Below, piece by piece: positions 8,913-15,900 of a stretch of 42,016 nt of DNA. The stretch comes from Spartobacteria bacterium UBA5019. GTDB lineage: Bacteria; Verrucomicrobiota; Verrucomicrobiia; Chthoniobacterales; Terrimicrobiaceae. Below the pieces are notes generated by a model. The model was given only the letters and a program-made list of their open reading frames with translations. It was not told where the DNA came from and ran no database searches. The DNA lies in contig DGXZ01000062.1 in assembly GCA_002396485.1 (NCBI GenBank), positions 15,376 to 57,391 on the forward strand. Direction: 5' to 3'. The position numbers and the translations under genes were made by a program. Within the stretch, counting starts at the first letter, position 1, and each line of letters opens with the position of its first letter.

Positions 8913-8926
8913 CCCCCTTTCCGCAT

Positions 8927-11152
8927 ATGCCTAACCAACCGACCATCATCTACACAAAAACCGACGAAGCGCCTCTTCTGGCCACCTATTCCTTGCTGCC
9001 AATCATCGAGGCCTTCACGAAGCATGCGGGTATCGCGGTGGAGATGCGGGACATTTCGCTGGCTGGCCGCATCTTGGCTGTGTTTGCAGACCGGTTGCCT
9101 GCAGAGCAAAAGACGGAAGATGCCCTCGCCGAGTTGGGTGCGCTCACGCTCAAGGCCGAGGCGAATATCATCAAGCTTCCCAACATCAGCGCATCGATCC
9201 CGCAGCTGAAGGCCGCCATCGCGGAACTGCAAAAGCGTGGGTTCGCTTTGCCGGACTATCCCGAGGTTCCCGCAAACGATGACGAGAAGGTCATCAAGAT
9301 CCGCTACGACAAGGTCAAGGGCAGCGCGGTGAACCCTGTCCTCCGCGAGGGAAATTCGGACCGCCGCGCGCCGAAGGCTGTAAAGGACTACGCTCGCAAG
9401 CACCCGCACAAGATGGGCGCGTGGTCGACGGACTCGAAAACGCGTGTGGCCACGATGGGAGCGAACGACTTTTTCTCGAATGAAAAATCCGTGACCCTTC
9501 CCGCAGCCACTACGGCGAAGATTGAGTTCCTGCCAAGCAGCGGAGCACCGGTGGTGCTTAAAGACGGCCTCAAGCTCCAGGCCGGTGAAGTCCTGGACGC
9601 CACCTTCATGAGCCGCAAGGCGCTTCAAGCCTTCCTCGCGACGCAGATCGCCACAGCACAGGATTTGGGTGTTCTGTTATCCCTCCACCTCAAGGCGACC
9701 ATGATGAAGGTATCGGACCCCATTTTGTTTGGTCATGCGGTGAAGATTTTTCTCGGTGATTTTCTTAAAAAACATTCCGACGCGCTGGCAAAGATCGGTG
9801 TTGATTTCAACAACGGCCTCGGCGACCTCGCCGCCAAGATTCCAAAGCTTCCCGCCGATGAAAAAGCGGCGATCGAAGCGGACCTCAAAGCCACCCTCGC
9901 CGCGCGTCCTGCTCTGGCCATGGTGAACTCGGAGAAAGGCATTACCAACCTGCATGTGCCGAGCGACGTGATCGTCGACGCCTCCATGCCCGCCATGATC
10001 CGCGAAGGCGGCAAGATGTGGAACGCCGAGGGTAATACGCAGGACACGCTCGCCGTCATTCCCGACAGCTGCTACGCCTCGGTTTACGAAACCGTGATCT
10101 CGTTCTGCCGCAAAAACGGCGCGCTCGATCCCAAGACCATGGGCTCCGTGCCGAATGTGGGCCTCATGGCCCAAGCTGCTGAAGAATACGGGTCGCACAA
10201 CAAAACTTTCGAAATCGCGGCTGACGGCATTGTGCGCATCACGGATGCCGACGGCAAAACGCTCATCGAACACAGCGTGGAAAGCGGAGACATCTGGCGG
10301 GCCTGCCAAACGAAGGATGCAGCCATCCGCGACTGGGTGAAACTCGCCGTGCGCCGTGCCCGTGCCACCGGCTCCCCAGCCATTTTCTGGCTCGACGCCA
10401 AGCGCGCCCACGATGCCCAACTGATCGCCAAGGTCGAAAAATATCTCGCCGACCACGACACCACCGGGCTCGACATTCGCATCCTCCCGCCCGCCGAGGC
10501 CTGCCAATTCAGCCTCGAGCGCATCGTCAAAGGCGAGGACACCATTTCCGTAACCGGCAACGTGCTCCGCGACTACCTCACCGACCTCTTCCCGATCCTG
10601 GAAGTCGGCACCAGCGCGAAGATGCTCTCCATCGTCCCGCTCATGAACGGCGGCGGACTCTTCGAAACCGGCGCCGGTGGATCGGCTCCCAAGCATGTGC
10701 AGCAATTCCTCGAAGAAAATTACCTCCGCTGGGACTCGCTCGGTGAATTTTTTGCCATCGCTGCTTCGTTTGAGCACCTCGCCGACACGCAATCCCACGC
10801 CAGGGCCAAAGTCTTGGCCGACACCCTCGACGCCGCAACCGGCCAGCTCCTCGAGCACGACAAATCCCCTGCCCGCAAGGTCGGTGGACTCGACAACCGG
10901 GGCAGCCACTTCTACATCGCCCTCTACTGGGCCCAAGCGCTCGCCGCTCAAAACCAGGATGCGGAACTGAAAAAAATCTTCACTCCCGTCGCCGAAGCCC
11001 TCACTGCCAGCGAGGCGAAAATCGTTGCCGAACTCGCCGCCGTCCAAGGCAGCGCAATCGATGTTGGTGGCTACTACATGCCAGATGATGCCAAGGCTTC
11101 CGACGCCATGCGACCGAGTGCCACTTTCAACAGCATCCTCGCCACGATCTGA
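8927..11152 (+). CDS. icd: isocitrate dehydrogenase, NADP-dependent, monomeric type
   Basis: Oxidatively decarboxylates isocitrate to 2-oxoglutarate with NADP+, a cytoplasmic TCA-cycle step and NADPH source. From ATG 8927 (MPNQPTIIYTKTDEAP) it is 741 residues, the usual length of the monomeric class as in Azotobacter. Family stretches are continuous: NPVLREGNSDRRAP, HPHKMGAW, VSDPILFGHAVK, MWNAEGNTQDT, EYGSHNKTFEI and LDNRGSHFYIALYWA. Open frame continues upstream to 8606, but only the 8927 start gives the family N-terminus. This class is unrelated in sequence to the dimeric E. coli Icd. A hairpin follows the stop immediately. Confidence 0.96.
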   Translation: MPNQPTIIYTKTDEAPLLATYSLLPIIEAFTKHAGIAVEMRDISLAGRILAVFADRLPAEQKTEDALAELGALTLKAEANIIKLPNISASIPQLKAAIAELQKRGFALPDYPEVPANDDEKVIKIRYDKVKGSAVNPVLREGNSDRRAPKAVKDYARKHPHKMGAWSTDSKTRVATMGANDFFSNEKSVTLPAATTAKIEFLPSSGAPVVLKDGLKLQAGEVLDATFMSRKALQAFLATQIATAQDLGVLLSLHLKATMMKVSDPILFGHAVKIFLGDFLKKHSDALAKIGVDFNNGLGDLAAKIPKLPADEKAAIEADLKATLAARPALAMVNSEKGITNLHVPSDVIVDASMPAMIREGGKMWNAEGNTQDTLAVIPDSCYASVYETVISFCRKNGALDPKTMGSVPNVGLMAQAAEEYGSHNKTFEIAADGIVRITDADGKTLIEHSVESGDIWRACQTKDAAIRDWVKLAVRRARATGSPAIFWLDAKRAHDAQLIAKVEKYLADHDTTGLDIRILPPAEACQFSLERIVKGEDTISVTGNVLRDYLTDLFPILEVGTSAKMLSIVPLMNGGGLFETGAGGSAPKHVQQFLEENYLRWDSLGEFFAIAASFEHLADTQSHARAKVLADTLDAATGQLLEHDKSPARKVGGLDNRGSHFYIALYWAQALAAQNQDAELKKIFTPVAEALTASEAKIVAELAAVQGSAIDVGGYYMPDDAKASDAMRPSATFNSILATI

Positions 11153-11174
11153 GCGGGCGACGGGGTTAGCCCGC
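11153..11174 (+). terminator. possible terminator after icd
   Basis: A perfect 6-bp stem GCGGGC/GCCCGC with a 10-base loop begins at the base after the icd stop. It is followed by a moderately T-rich stretch (GACTTCCTTGTTTTC) rather than a clean T run. Confidence 0.45.
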
Positions 11175-11240
11175 GACTTCCTTGTTTTCATTCGGGAAAT
11201 ACCCACCTTTGACGCGGGGAGAGGCTTGGTATTTTCCGGC

Positions 11241-12149
11241 ATGGGCAAAGAACTCACCGCGATTCTGGAGTCGGAGAAAATGGAGCATCTGCTGCCGAGC
11301 TTTTCGGAGCAGGGCATCACAGATGATATTTTAACGAAATTGACGGATTCCGACTTGAAGGAACTCGGGATTCACAAGCTGGGCGACCGCAAGCGACTAC
11401 TCGCCGCTTTTGCCTACAATATCGACCTGCCTCTCGGCGGCACCGTGATGATTACCGTCGGCGCCGGGACTTTACCTCAAGACTCCCAATTGGCGGGACT
11501 GCGCGTCGAGGAGTTTGAAATCGGGAAGTATCCTGTGATGCAGGACGAGTGGGAATGGGTGCGCGTCTGGGGGTTGGCGAACGGCTTTGAACTCGGAGCG
11601 GGCCAAGCCAAAGGCAGTTGGCATCCCATCACACACATGAGCTGGTATGATGCGGTGAAATGGTGCAACGCAAAGAGCGAGCATGAGCTACTGCGCCCCG
11701 TTTACCACATGGAGGGAAAAGTTTACCGAAGCGGCGAGTTTGGTCCCGATGGATCACGGCTCATCACAAGACACGAGAGGGCGAATGGTTACCGCCTTCC
11801 CACAGAGGCGGAGTGGGAATGGGCGGCTCGCGGCGGTCCGCTGAGCAAGGGCTACAAATTTAGCGGCAGCAATACTTCCACGGATGTCGGATGGTATGAA
11901 GAAAACTCGACAGGCTCGGTCCAGCCGGTCGGCAAAAAGGCGGCGAACGAGCTTGGGATCCACGACATGAGCGGAAATGTGTGGGAATGGTGCTGGGATC
12001 TCGACGAGAGCGGCTACGCGCACCGCATACGCGGGGGCAGTTGGAGAAACAAAGAAGGCGAAAGCACGGTGTGTTACCGCATAAGCCGCAGTCCCGAAAC
12101 CCACTACGGCGTCATTGGTTTTCGCTTAGCCCGAAACACCCAATCGTAA
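11241..12149 (+). CDS. SAM-domain protein with formylglycine-generating-enzyme-like (FGE/SUMF1) domain
   Basis: A 302-residue protein: an N-terminal sterile-alpha-motif-like domain (about 3-57, ending LGIHKLGDRKRLLAAF) and a C-terminal FGE/SUMF1-fold domain (about 66-300) with GYRLPTEAEWEWAARGG (183-199), DMSGNVWEW (242-250), RIRGGSWRN and GFRLARN. Only one cysteine (C278) sits in the catalytic tail where true formylglycine-generating enzymes have two, so sulfatase activation is doubtful. Other members of this fold act in ergothioneine or pyoverdine pathways or only bind ligands. The SAM domain suggests oligomerisation or protein docking. No sulfatase gene is nearby. The start is ATG 11241; an upstream open frame to 11025 overlaps icd and is ignored. 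A broken paralogue begins 4 bases downstream. Confidence 0.82.
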   Translation: MGKELTAILESEKMEHLLPSFSEQGITDDILTKLTDSDLKELGIHKLGDRKRLLAAFAYNIDLPLGGTVMITVGAGTLPQDSQLAGLRVEEFEIGKYPVMQDEWEWVRVWGLANGFELGAGQAKGSWHPITHMSWYDAVKWCNAKSEHELLRPVYHMEGKVYRSGEFGPDGSRLITRHERANGYRLPTEAEWEWAARGGPLSKGYKFSGSNTSTDVGWYEENSTGSVQPVGKKAANELGIHDMSGNVWEWCWDLDESGYAHRIRGGSWRNKEGESTVCYRISRSPETHYGVIGFRLARNTQS

Positions 12150-12153
12150 CGGG

Positions 12154-13059
12154 ATGAAAAACCGGCTCAAGGCAATCCTCGAGGAAACAAAGCTCGAGCA
12201 CCTCCTGCCTCTTTTTGCAGATCAAGCCGTCAAGGACGATATAATCAATTATTTGGACGACAGCGATCTGGAGAAATTAGGAATCAACAAGCTGGGGGAC
12301 AGGAAAAGGTTGCTGCTGGCGTTTGCCCGGCCATCCGAGTTCACAGTGGACGGCACGGTTCTGCTGGAAGTGCCGGGAGGAAATTTGCCGAGCGATTCGG
12401 AATTTGCCGGCGTTCGGGTGTCTTCCTTTGAAATCGGCAAATATCCTGTGCTGATGGAGGAATGGGAATGGGTGAGAGCTTGGGGATTGGCACACGGCTA
12501 TGAACTAGATGCCGCTACTTCCACGCCAAACAGGACTTCGGTGGCGCAGGTCAGCTGGGGCGACACGCTCAAGTGGTGCAATGCCAAGAGCGAACACGAA
12601 GGCTTTCTGCCGGTGTATTCGGCAAAAGGCGAGATCCTCCGGCATAGGGTGCACGGCTCGGTGGAACCTTTCGAAATCAGCATGAATGCCAAGGCCAACG
12701 GCTACAGATTGCCAACCCACATTGAATGGGAATGGATAGCACGCGGCGGACCATTGTCACAGAACAACCACGCGATGAAGACCGGCAGCGGGCCGAACAC
12801 GGCAGCAGTCGTCGAGGAAGGACAAGCCCCAGAGGATCACCCATTGTGCCAGTCGGGAGCGGAGCTTGGGGTCCACCTCATGAGCGATACCGATTGGGAA
12901 TAGTGCTGGGACGCCGAAGGAAGCGGAACACCACACCGAATCCGAGGAGGCTGCAGAAAACACATCAATGGCAGTTCGATATCCCCTTACTTCTGCTTCA
13001 CATGCACCCCTGAAAACCCACATGGCCTGATCTGGTTCCGGCTGGCACGGAATGTTTGA
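12154..13059 (+). pseudogene. SAM-FGE-like paralogue interrupted by an in-frame TAG
   Basis: Tandem duplicate of the preceding gene. The SAM region is about two-thirds identical by eye (35 of 53 aligned residues), and the FGE domain aligns through EIGKYPV, EEWEWVRAWGLAHG, NGYRLPTHIEWEWIARGG and HLMSDTDWE. A TAG at 12901-12903 stands where the paralogue has the second Trp of VWEWCWD. Beyond it the same frame continues without a shift (CWDAEGSG, HRIRGG, FRLARN) to TGA at 13057-13059, which would make 301 residues against 302. The core DMSGN motif has also decayed to LMSDT and the GGSW motif to GGCR, which fits loss of constraint rather than a sequencing error alone. A stopped product of 249 residues could still be made. 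Confidence 0.85.
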
Positions 13060-13162
13060 CGGGGTGTTTTTTAATCTCCCTCGACTGAAGCCAATAATCT
13101 CGCTGGTTTTTTCTTCGCGGGCGATTCGTCAGCGAGTGGGAATGCTGAGCGGCGTGGGGTGG

Positions 13163-13296
13163 TTTGACAAAATCATGGATAGCAAAATCATTTTTTAGGT
13201 GGAGTGGCGCGCTGCCGCGCGATTCGTAACCAGGGAGGGTTCATCGTCCTCGCATGACCCATTTTTCAGCCGTGGAGAGGCGTTTCTTCTTGATGC
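13163..13296. repeat. composite repeat block 1, left copy
   Basis: Matches 14651-14784 in the same orientation over 134 bases with about 7 mismatches (about 95 percent by eye) and no gaps. It contains a 5-bp palindrome with a TGCC loop, CGCGC-TGCC-GCGCG, at 13208-13221. Confidence 0.88.
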
Positions 13297-13430
13297 AATC
13301 GCGGCGTCCGTCTCGTAGCGCACCGCGCGGAGAGAGGCAGCGTCTCTGCTGAATACAATGGCACCTTGCCATGAAAGTCGGACCCCGGCGGCGCGGCGTC
13401 CATAACAAACGATTGCGTTGATGCGCGGGT

Positions 13431-13523
13431 TGTGATGGGAACGAGACGGCGTGGTAGCGGAGCAGTGCGGTCTTGGATCAAGCCGGAGGTTGACCCTCCA
13501 AGAGTTTGCGCACTGCCGTGCGG
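13431..13523. repeat. composite repeat block 2, left copy
   Basis: Direct repeat of 14805-14897, more diverged than block 1. It contains the hairpin GGAGG-TTGAC-CCTCC (13485-13499) and a TGCC-loop palindrome CGCAC-TGCC-GTGCG (13509-13522). In the right copy the A-T pair of this stem is replaced by G-C, so pairing is kept. Confidence 0.8.
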
Positions 13524-13526
13524 AGC

Positions 13527-14534
13527 TTAAAGCTCTGCCGCGAAGGATTCGATGTCGACGCAGGTGATGGCAGCGCGGTGCAGGTGTGTCAGTTTTTTGG
13601 AATCGGTGATCGATTCGATCTCTTCGCGCAGACCCTCAGGAACTCGTTGGAACCGGATTTCCAACGCTTCGAGGATGGCTTGTTGCTGGGAGAAGATCAG
13701 ACCTTCTTGACGACCTTCTTGGCGGAATTGTTCGGCGAGCGAACGCGTTTCTTCGCGACCTTCTTGGCGGAATTGTTCGGCGAGTGACATGGCGTTTTTA
13801 CTGAGTTTAGGATTGTGCAGTGTTTTTAGTCTCCTGCGAAAGGCGGGCTTGTCAAGGTCTCGGTCCAGGATGTAGCGCATCAGCATCTCGAAGGAAGCCG
13901 ATGGCAACTGGATCAGCAACGATTCGTCCCAGACCGCGTCGTCCAGCAGGGCTTGGAGTTTTTCAGCTTTCAGAGCGCGCAGCGTGAGGATGCCCATCGG
14001 CGTGCCGAGGATTTTGTTGAAGGGCATGTGGTATAACTCCACAAGCTGGAATTCGAAGTCGGGGATGTGTTTTTTGATGTCTTCCCCTGCCCCTTCGGGG
14101 ATGTCGATGAGGTCAGCGAAGCGGGTGGAGCTTTTCCACGGTTTGTTGTCCTGCGCGAGGACGAGCGGCAGGATGGGCGCGAGTTTCGTGGCACCGGGAT
14201 TGTTGCGGAGATGGTCGTTCCAGATGCGGACCATGTAGGTGAGCAGGCGCAGGCCGATGAGCGGGTCTTCCTGGTTTTGATGCTCGAAGAGGATGTAGAG
14301 GAAGGCGGGTTGGCCGTCGATTTTTACGGTGAAGAGAAGGTCGCTCGAGGTGGCAGCAAACTCGGGGTCGATGAAACTGCCGCTCAAAAGGGTCAACGAG
14401 TTCCAATCCATGCGGCGGGCGAGCTTGCTCGGGAGATGGGCATGCAGAAAGGCGCGGGCGTTCTCGGGGTCTGAGAAGGTCGACTTGACCAGTTTGTCGT
14501 GCGGGTGGTGGATCGTGGCCTTGCGAGGCGGCAT
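13527..14534 (-). CDS. Rpn-family PD-(D/E)XK nuclease (recombination-promoting nuclease / putative transposase)
   Basis: A 335-residue protein of the Rpn/YhgA-like family. The N-terminus has the family pattern PHDKLVKSTF, then SGSFIDPEFA, SDLLFTVKIDGQPAFLYILFEHQ (written here as pieces 64-76 and 77-86) and RLLTY. D65, E84 and Q86 occupy the nuclease motif positions. Known members are DNA endonucleases that promote recombination and can act in phage defence, with a separately translated C-terminal piece acting as inhibitor. The C-terminal part here has a 15-residue tandem repeat (SLAEQFRQEGREETR, then SLAEQFRQEGRQEG) starting at an internal ATG (M249, base 13790). The gene sits between two direct repeat copies, suggesting it was acquired. 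Confidence 0.85.
   Translation of the reverse strand: MPPRKATIHHPHDKLVKSTFSDPENARAFLHAHLPSKLARRMDWNSLTLLSGSFIDPEFAATSSDLLFTVKIDGQPAFLYILFEHQNQEDPLIGLRLLTYMVRIWNDHLRNNPGATKLAPILPLVLAQDNKPWKSSTRFADLIDIPEGAGEDIKKHIPDFEFQLVELYHMPFNKILGTPMGILTLRALKAEKLQALLDDAVWDESLLIQLPSASFEMLMRYILDRDLDKPAFRRRLKTLHNPKLSKNAMSLAEQFRQEGREETRSLAEQFRQEGRQEGLIFSQQQAILEALEIRFQRVPEGLREEIESITDSKKLTHLHRAAITCVDIESFAAEL
13711..13784 (-). repeat. tandem repeat inside the Rpn gene
   Basis: An identical 29-base segment occurs at 13711-13739 and 13756-13784, a 45-base period that encodes two 15-residue copies starting SLAEQFRQEGR. The exact DNA identity suggests recent duplication, and unit number could vary between strains. Confidence 0.85.
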
Positions 14535-14650
14535 GATGGCAGGATTCGGAAAAGTGCCTTATCGCATCAACGGGTGGAATGTGACGATTTTGACAATATT
14601 CAGGTGCTAGGCGGGTTATGTAGCGGTGTCTCTATGAGCGCAGGCAAAAG

Positions 14651-14784
14651 TTTGATAAAATCATGGATAGCAAAATCATTTTTTAGGTGGAGTGGCGCGC
14701 TGCCGCGCGATTCGTAACCAGGGAAGGTTCATCGTTCTCGCATGACCCATTTTTCAGCTGCGGAGCGGCGTTTCTTCTGGATGC
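14651..14784. repeat. composite repeat block 1, right copy
   Basis: Direct repeat of 13163-13296, including the first nine bases TTTGATAAA and the same CGCGC-TGCC-GCGCG palindrome at 14696-14709. Confidence 0.88.
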
Positions 14785-14804
14785 TGGGAATGGTCTACGC
14801 GGCG

Positions 14805-14897
14805 TGATGGAAACGAGACGCCGTGGTAGCGGAGCCGCTCAATCTTGAGTCAAGCCGGAGGTTGACCCTCCAAGGGTTTGAGCGCTGCCGCGCGGGG
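14805..14897. repeat. composite repeat block 2, right copy
   Basis: Direct repeat of 13431-13523. It contains GGAGG-TTGAC-CCTCC (14857-14871) and the palindrome GCGC-TGCC-GCGC (14882-14893). Confidence 0.8.
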
Positions 14898-14910
14898 TGT
14901 GGTTTGATTT

Positions 14911-15381
14911 TTAGCGAATGGGAATACTGAGCGGCGTGGGGTTCAGGAGCATGATGGCCATGGCGGCCGCGTAGATGGCGAGGCCGAGGAAGACGCCGAT
15001 GGAGCCGAGGCGGTAGGCGCTGGTTTTGGAGTCCCGGCAGAGGATGATGGCCGCAAGCGTTTGGGTCAGATCTGGCTGGACGCAGCGGGTGAGCACCCAT
15101 TTGACGGCGAGGACACGGACGAATATCCAGAAACAGGAGCCCAAGATCAGGGCCATGGCGGCGATGATAAGAACCTGGGCATGGGTATTTGTGCCGGCGA
15201 TCAGCCTGCCGGAGAAGCCGGTGGTCGTTATGGCGACGGCAGCAAAACCAATCACGACTTGGGAGCGTTGGTGGAGGATGTTCAGCTGGCGCTCGAGAAG
15301 ACCGAAGAGAAATGTTTCCTGCCCGGGGAAGGCTTTGACCAAATTTTGGGCTTCTTCGAGGGCTGTCTCAGGGATTTTCAT
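14911..15381 (-). CDS. small membrane protein of unknown function
   Basis: A 156-residue protein with a soluble N-terminal helix (ALEEAQNLVKAFPGQETFLF) and three hydrophobic segments: about 44-60, 68-90 and the C-terminal stretch before LLNPTPLSIPIR. I do not recognise the family. The start chosen is ATG 15381, which overlaps the stop of the Nudix gene as ATGA; an in-frame ATG at 15390 adds three residues. The tight coupling makes it the last gene of the nuoI-N/Nudix operon. The last 10 or so codons also occur as a degenerate copy near 13130-13160. Confidence 0.6.
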   Translation of the reverse strand: MKIPETALEEAQNLVKAFPGQETFLFGLLERQLNILHQRSQVVIGFAAVAITTTGFSGRLIAGTNTHAQVLIIAAMALILGSCFWIFVRVLAVKWVLTRCVQPDLTQTLAAIILCRDSKTSAYRLGSIGVFLGLAIYAAAMAIMLLNPTPLSIPIR

Positions 15382-15887
15382 ATTTCGCATGACGCTGTGA
15401 ATGATGCGTGGGGATGCCAGTGGACAGCCTTGGATAGCATCGTGTCACCATCGAAGTGGAAGTAGGCGCGGAATGATCCGCCCTCGATCACTCCTGGCAG
15501 CCAATGGATATCGTCGGCCCACATTTCGTGGTAGGGAATGGCATCAATCGCCGTCCAGATCGGAAGGGCTTCGTCGGTTTCGATGAGCGTGCCGCTGAAA
15601 GATTTCGCCGTAAAAACGGTGCAGTGAAGGCTGTAGCCGTCGGCGAATTGAAAGTGGAGTTCTCCACGCGACTGGACTCCGTGCGGCGTGATGCCAACCT
15701 CTTCCTGCGTCTCCCGCACGGCGCAGTCGTGTGGTGCCTCGCCGGGTTCGATGCGGCCACCGGGTCCGTTGATTTTTCCTGCGCCGAGTCCGCGTTTTTT
15801 GCGGATGAGGAGGATTTGCCCGTCTTGAATCACGAAACACAGCGTGGCCCGCTCACGTGGTTGCCACTGGTTCCAGAAATCGTCCAT
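15378..15887 (-). CDS. Nudix hydrolase, MTH1-like (oxidised purine nucleotide diphosphatase)
   Basis: Likely hydrolyses oxidised purine nucleoside triphosphates to monophosphates, cleansing the nucleotide pool. The 169 residues carry a complete Nudix box from G44 to I66, with E50 and the catalytic helix R58 E59 ... E62 E63. Beyond the box it resembles human MTH1 (NUDT1) closely: KKRGLGAGKINGPGG at 30-44 and IPYHEMWADD at 117-126, then AYFHFDG. N40, W123, D125 and D126 correspond to the MTH1 purine-recognition residues N33, W117, D119 and D120. The gene starts 13 bases after the nuoN stop and ends with an ATGA overlap, so it is probably transcribed with complex I genes. Confidence 0.88.
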   Translation of the reverse strand: MDDFWNQWQPRERATLCFVIQDGQILLIRKKRGLGAGKINGPGGRIEPGEAPHDCAVRETQEEVGITPHGVQSRGELHFQFADGYSLHCTVFTAKSFSGTLIETDEALPIWTAIDAIPYHEMWADDIHWLPGVIEGGSFRAYFHFDGDTMLSKAVHWHPHASFTASCEI

Positions 15888-15900
15888 GGGCGGAGGGCGA

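Larger units (their letters stand above)
8483..8926. other. non-coding gap between fusA and icd
   Basis: About 440 bases without a supported gene. The icd reading frame stays open upstream to 8606, but the extra N-terminal part (about 107 residues) resembles nothing in the enzyme family and is treated as chance. The gap holds the CACAGAG-type repeat at 8549-8580 and a candidate promoter at 8883-8912. No RNA gene was recognised. Confidence 0.6.
13060..13526. other. intergenic region with composite repeat, left copy
   Basis: About 467 bases without a gene. In order it holds: a 30-base remnant matching the 3' end of the membrane-protein gene at 14911 (about 13130-13160, reverse orientation reads TPLSIPTR-stop), repeat block 1 (13163-13296), a unique 134-base middle, and repeat block 2 (13431-13523) abutting the stop of the Rpn gene. 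Confidence 0.7.
14535..14910. other. intergenic region with composite repeat, right copy
   Basis: About 376 bases without a gene, upstream of the Rpn gene and downstream of the small membrane-protein gene. It contains block 1 (14651-14784), a short 20-base joint where the left copy has 134 bases, and block 2 (14805-14897). No promoter for the Rpn gene was convincing. Confidence 0.65.

Noticed and set aside
11209..11235. TTGACG/TATTTT promoter before the SAM-FGE gene
   Set aside because: The spacer is only 15 bases and the predicted start falls on the ATG itself; too weak to list as a feature.
9677..11320. Long open frame (547 codons) on the minus strand opposite icd
   Set aside because: It is the mirror of a strongly biased GC-rich coding frame; the plus-strand translation is a full-length known enzyme and the antisense product has no recognisable domain.
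12901..12903. TAG in the second SAM-FGE gene as a recoded (pyrrolysine or read-through) codon
   Set aside because: The position is a conserved Trp in the paralogue, no recoding signal is evident, and neighbouring motifs have decayed, so a nonsense mutation is simpler.
13163..14897. CRISPR array or insertion-sequence ends around the Rpn gene
   Set aside because: The repeats are two long direct copies, not regularly spaced short ones, and no inverted terminal repeats or target-site duplications were found at the gene borders.
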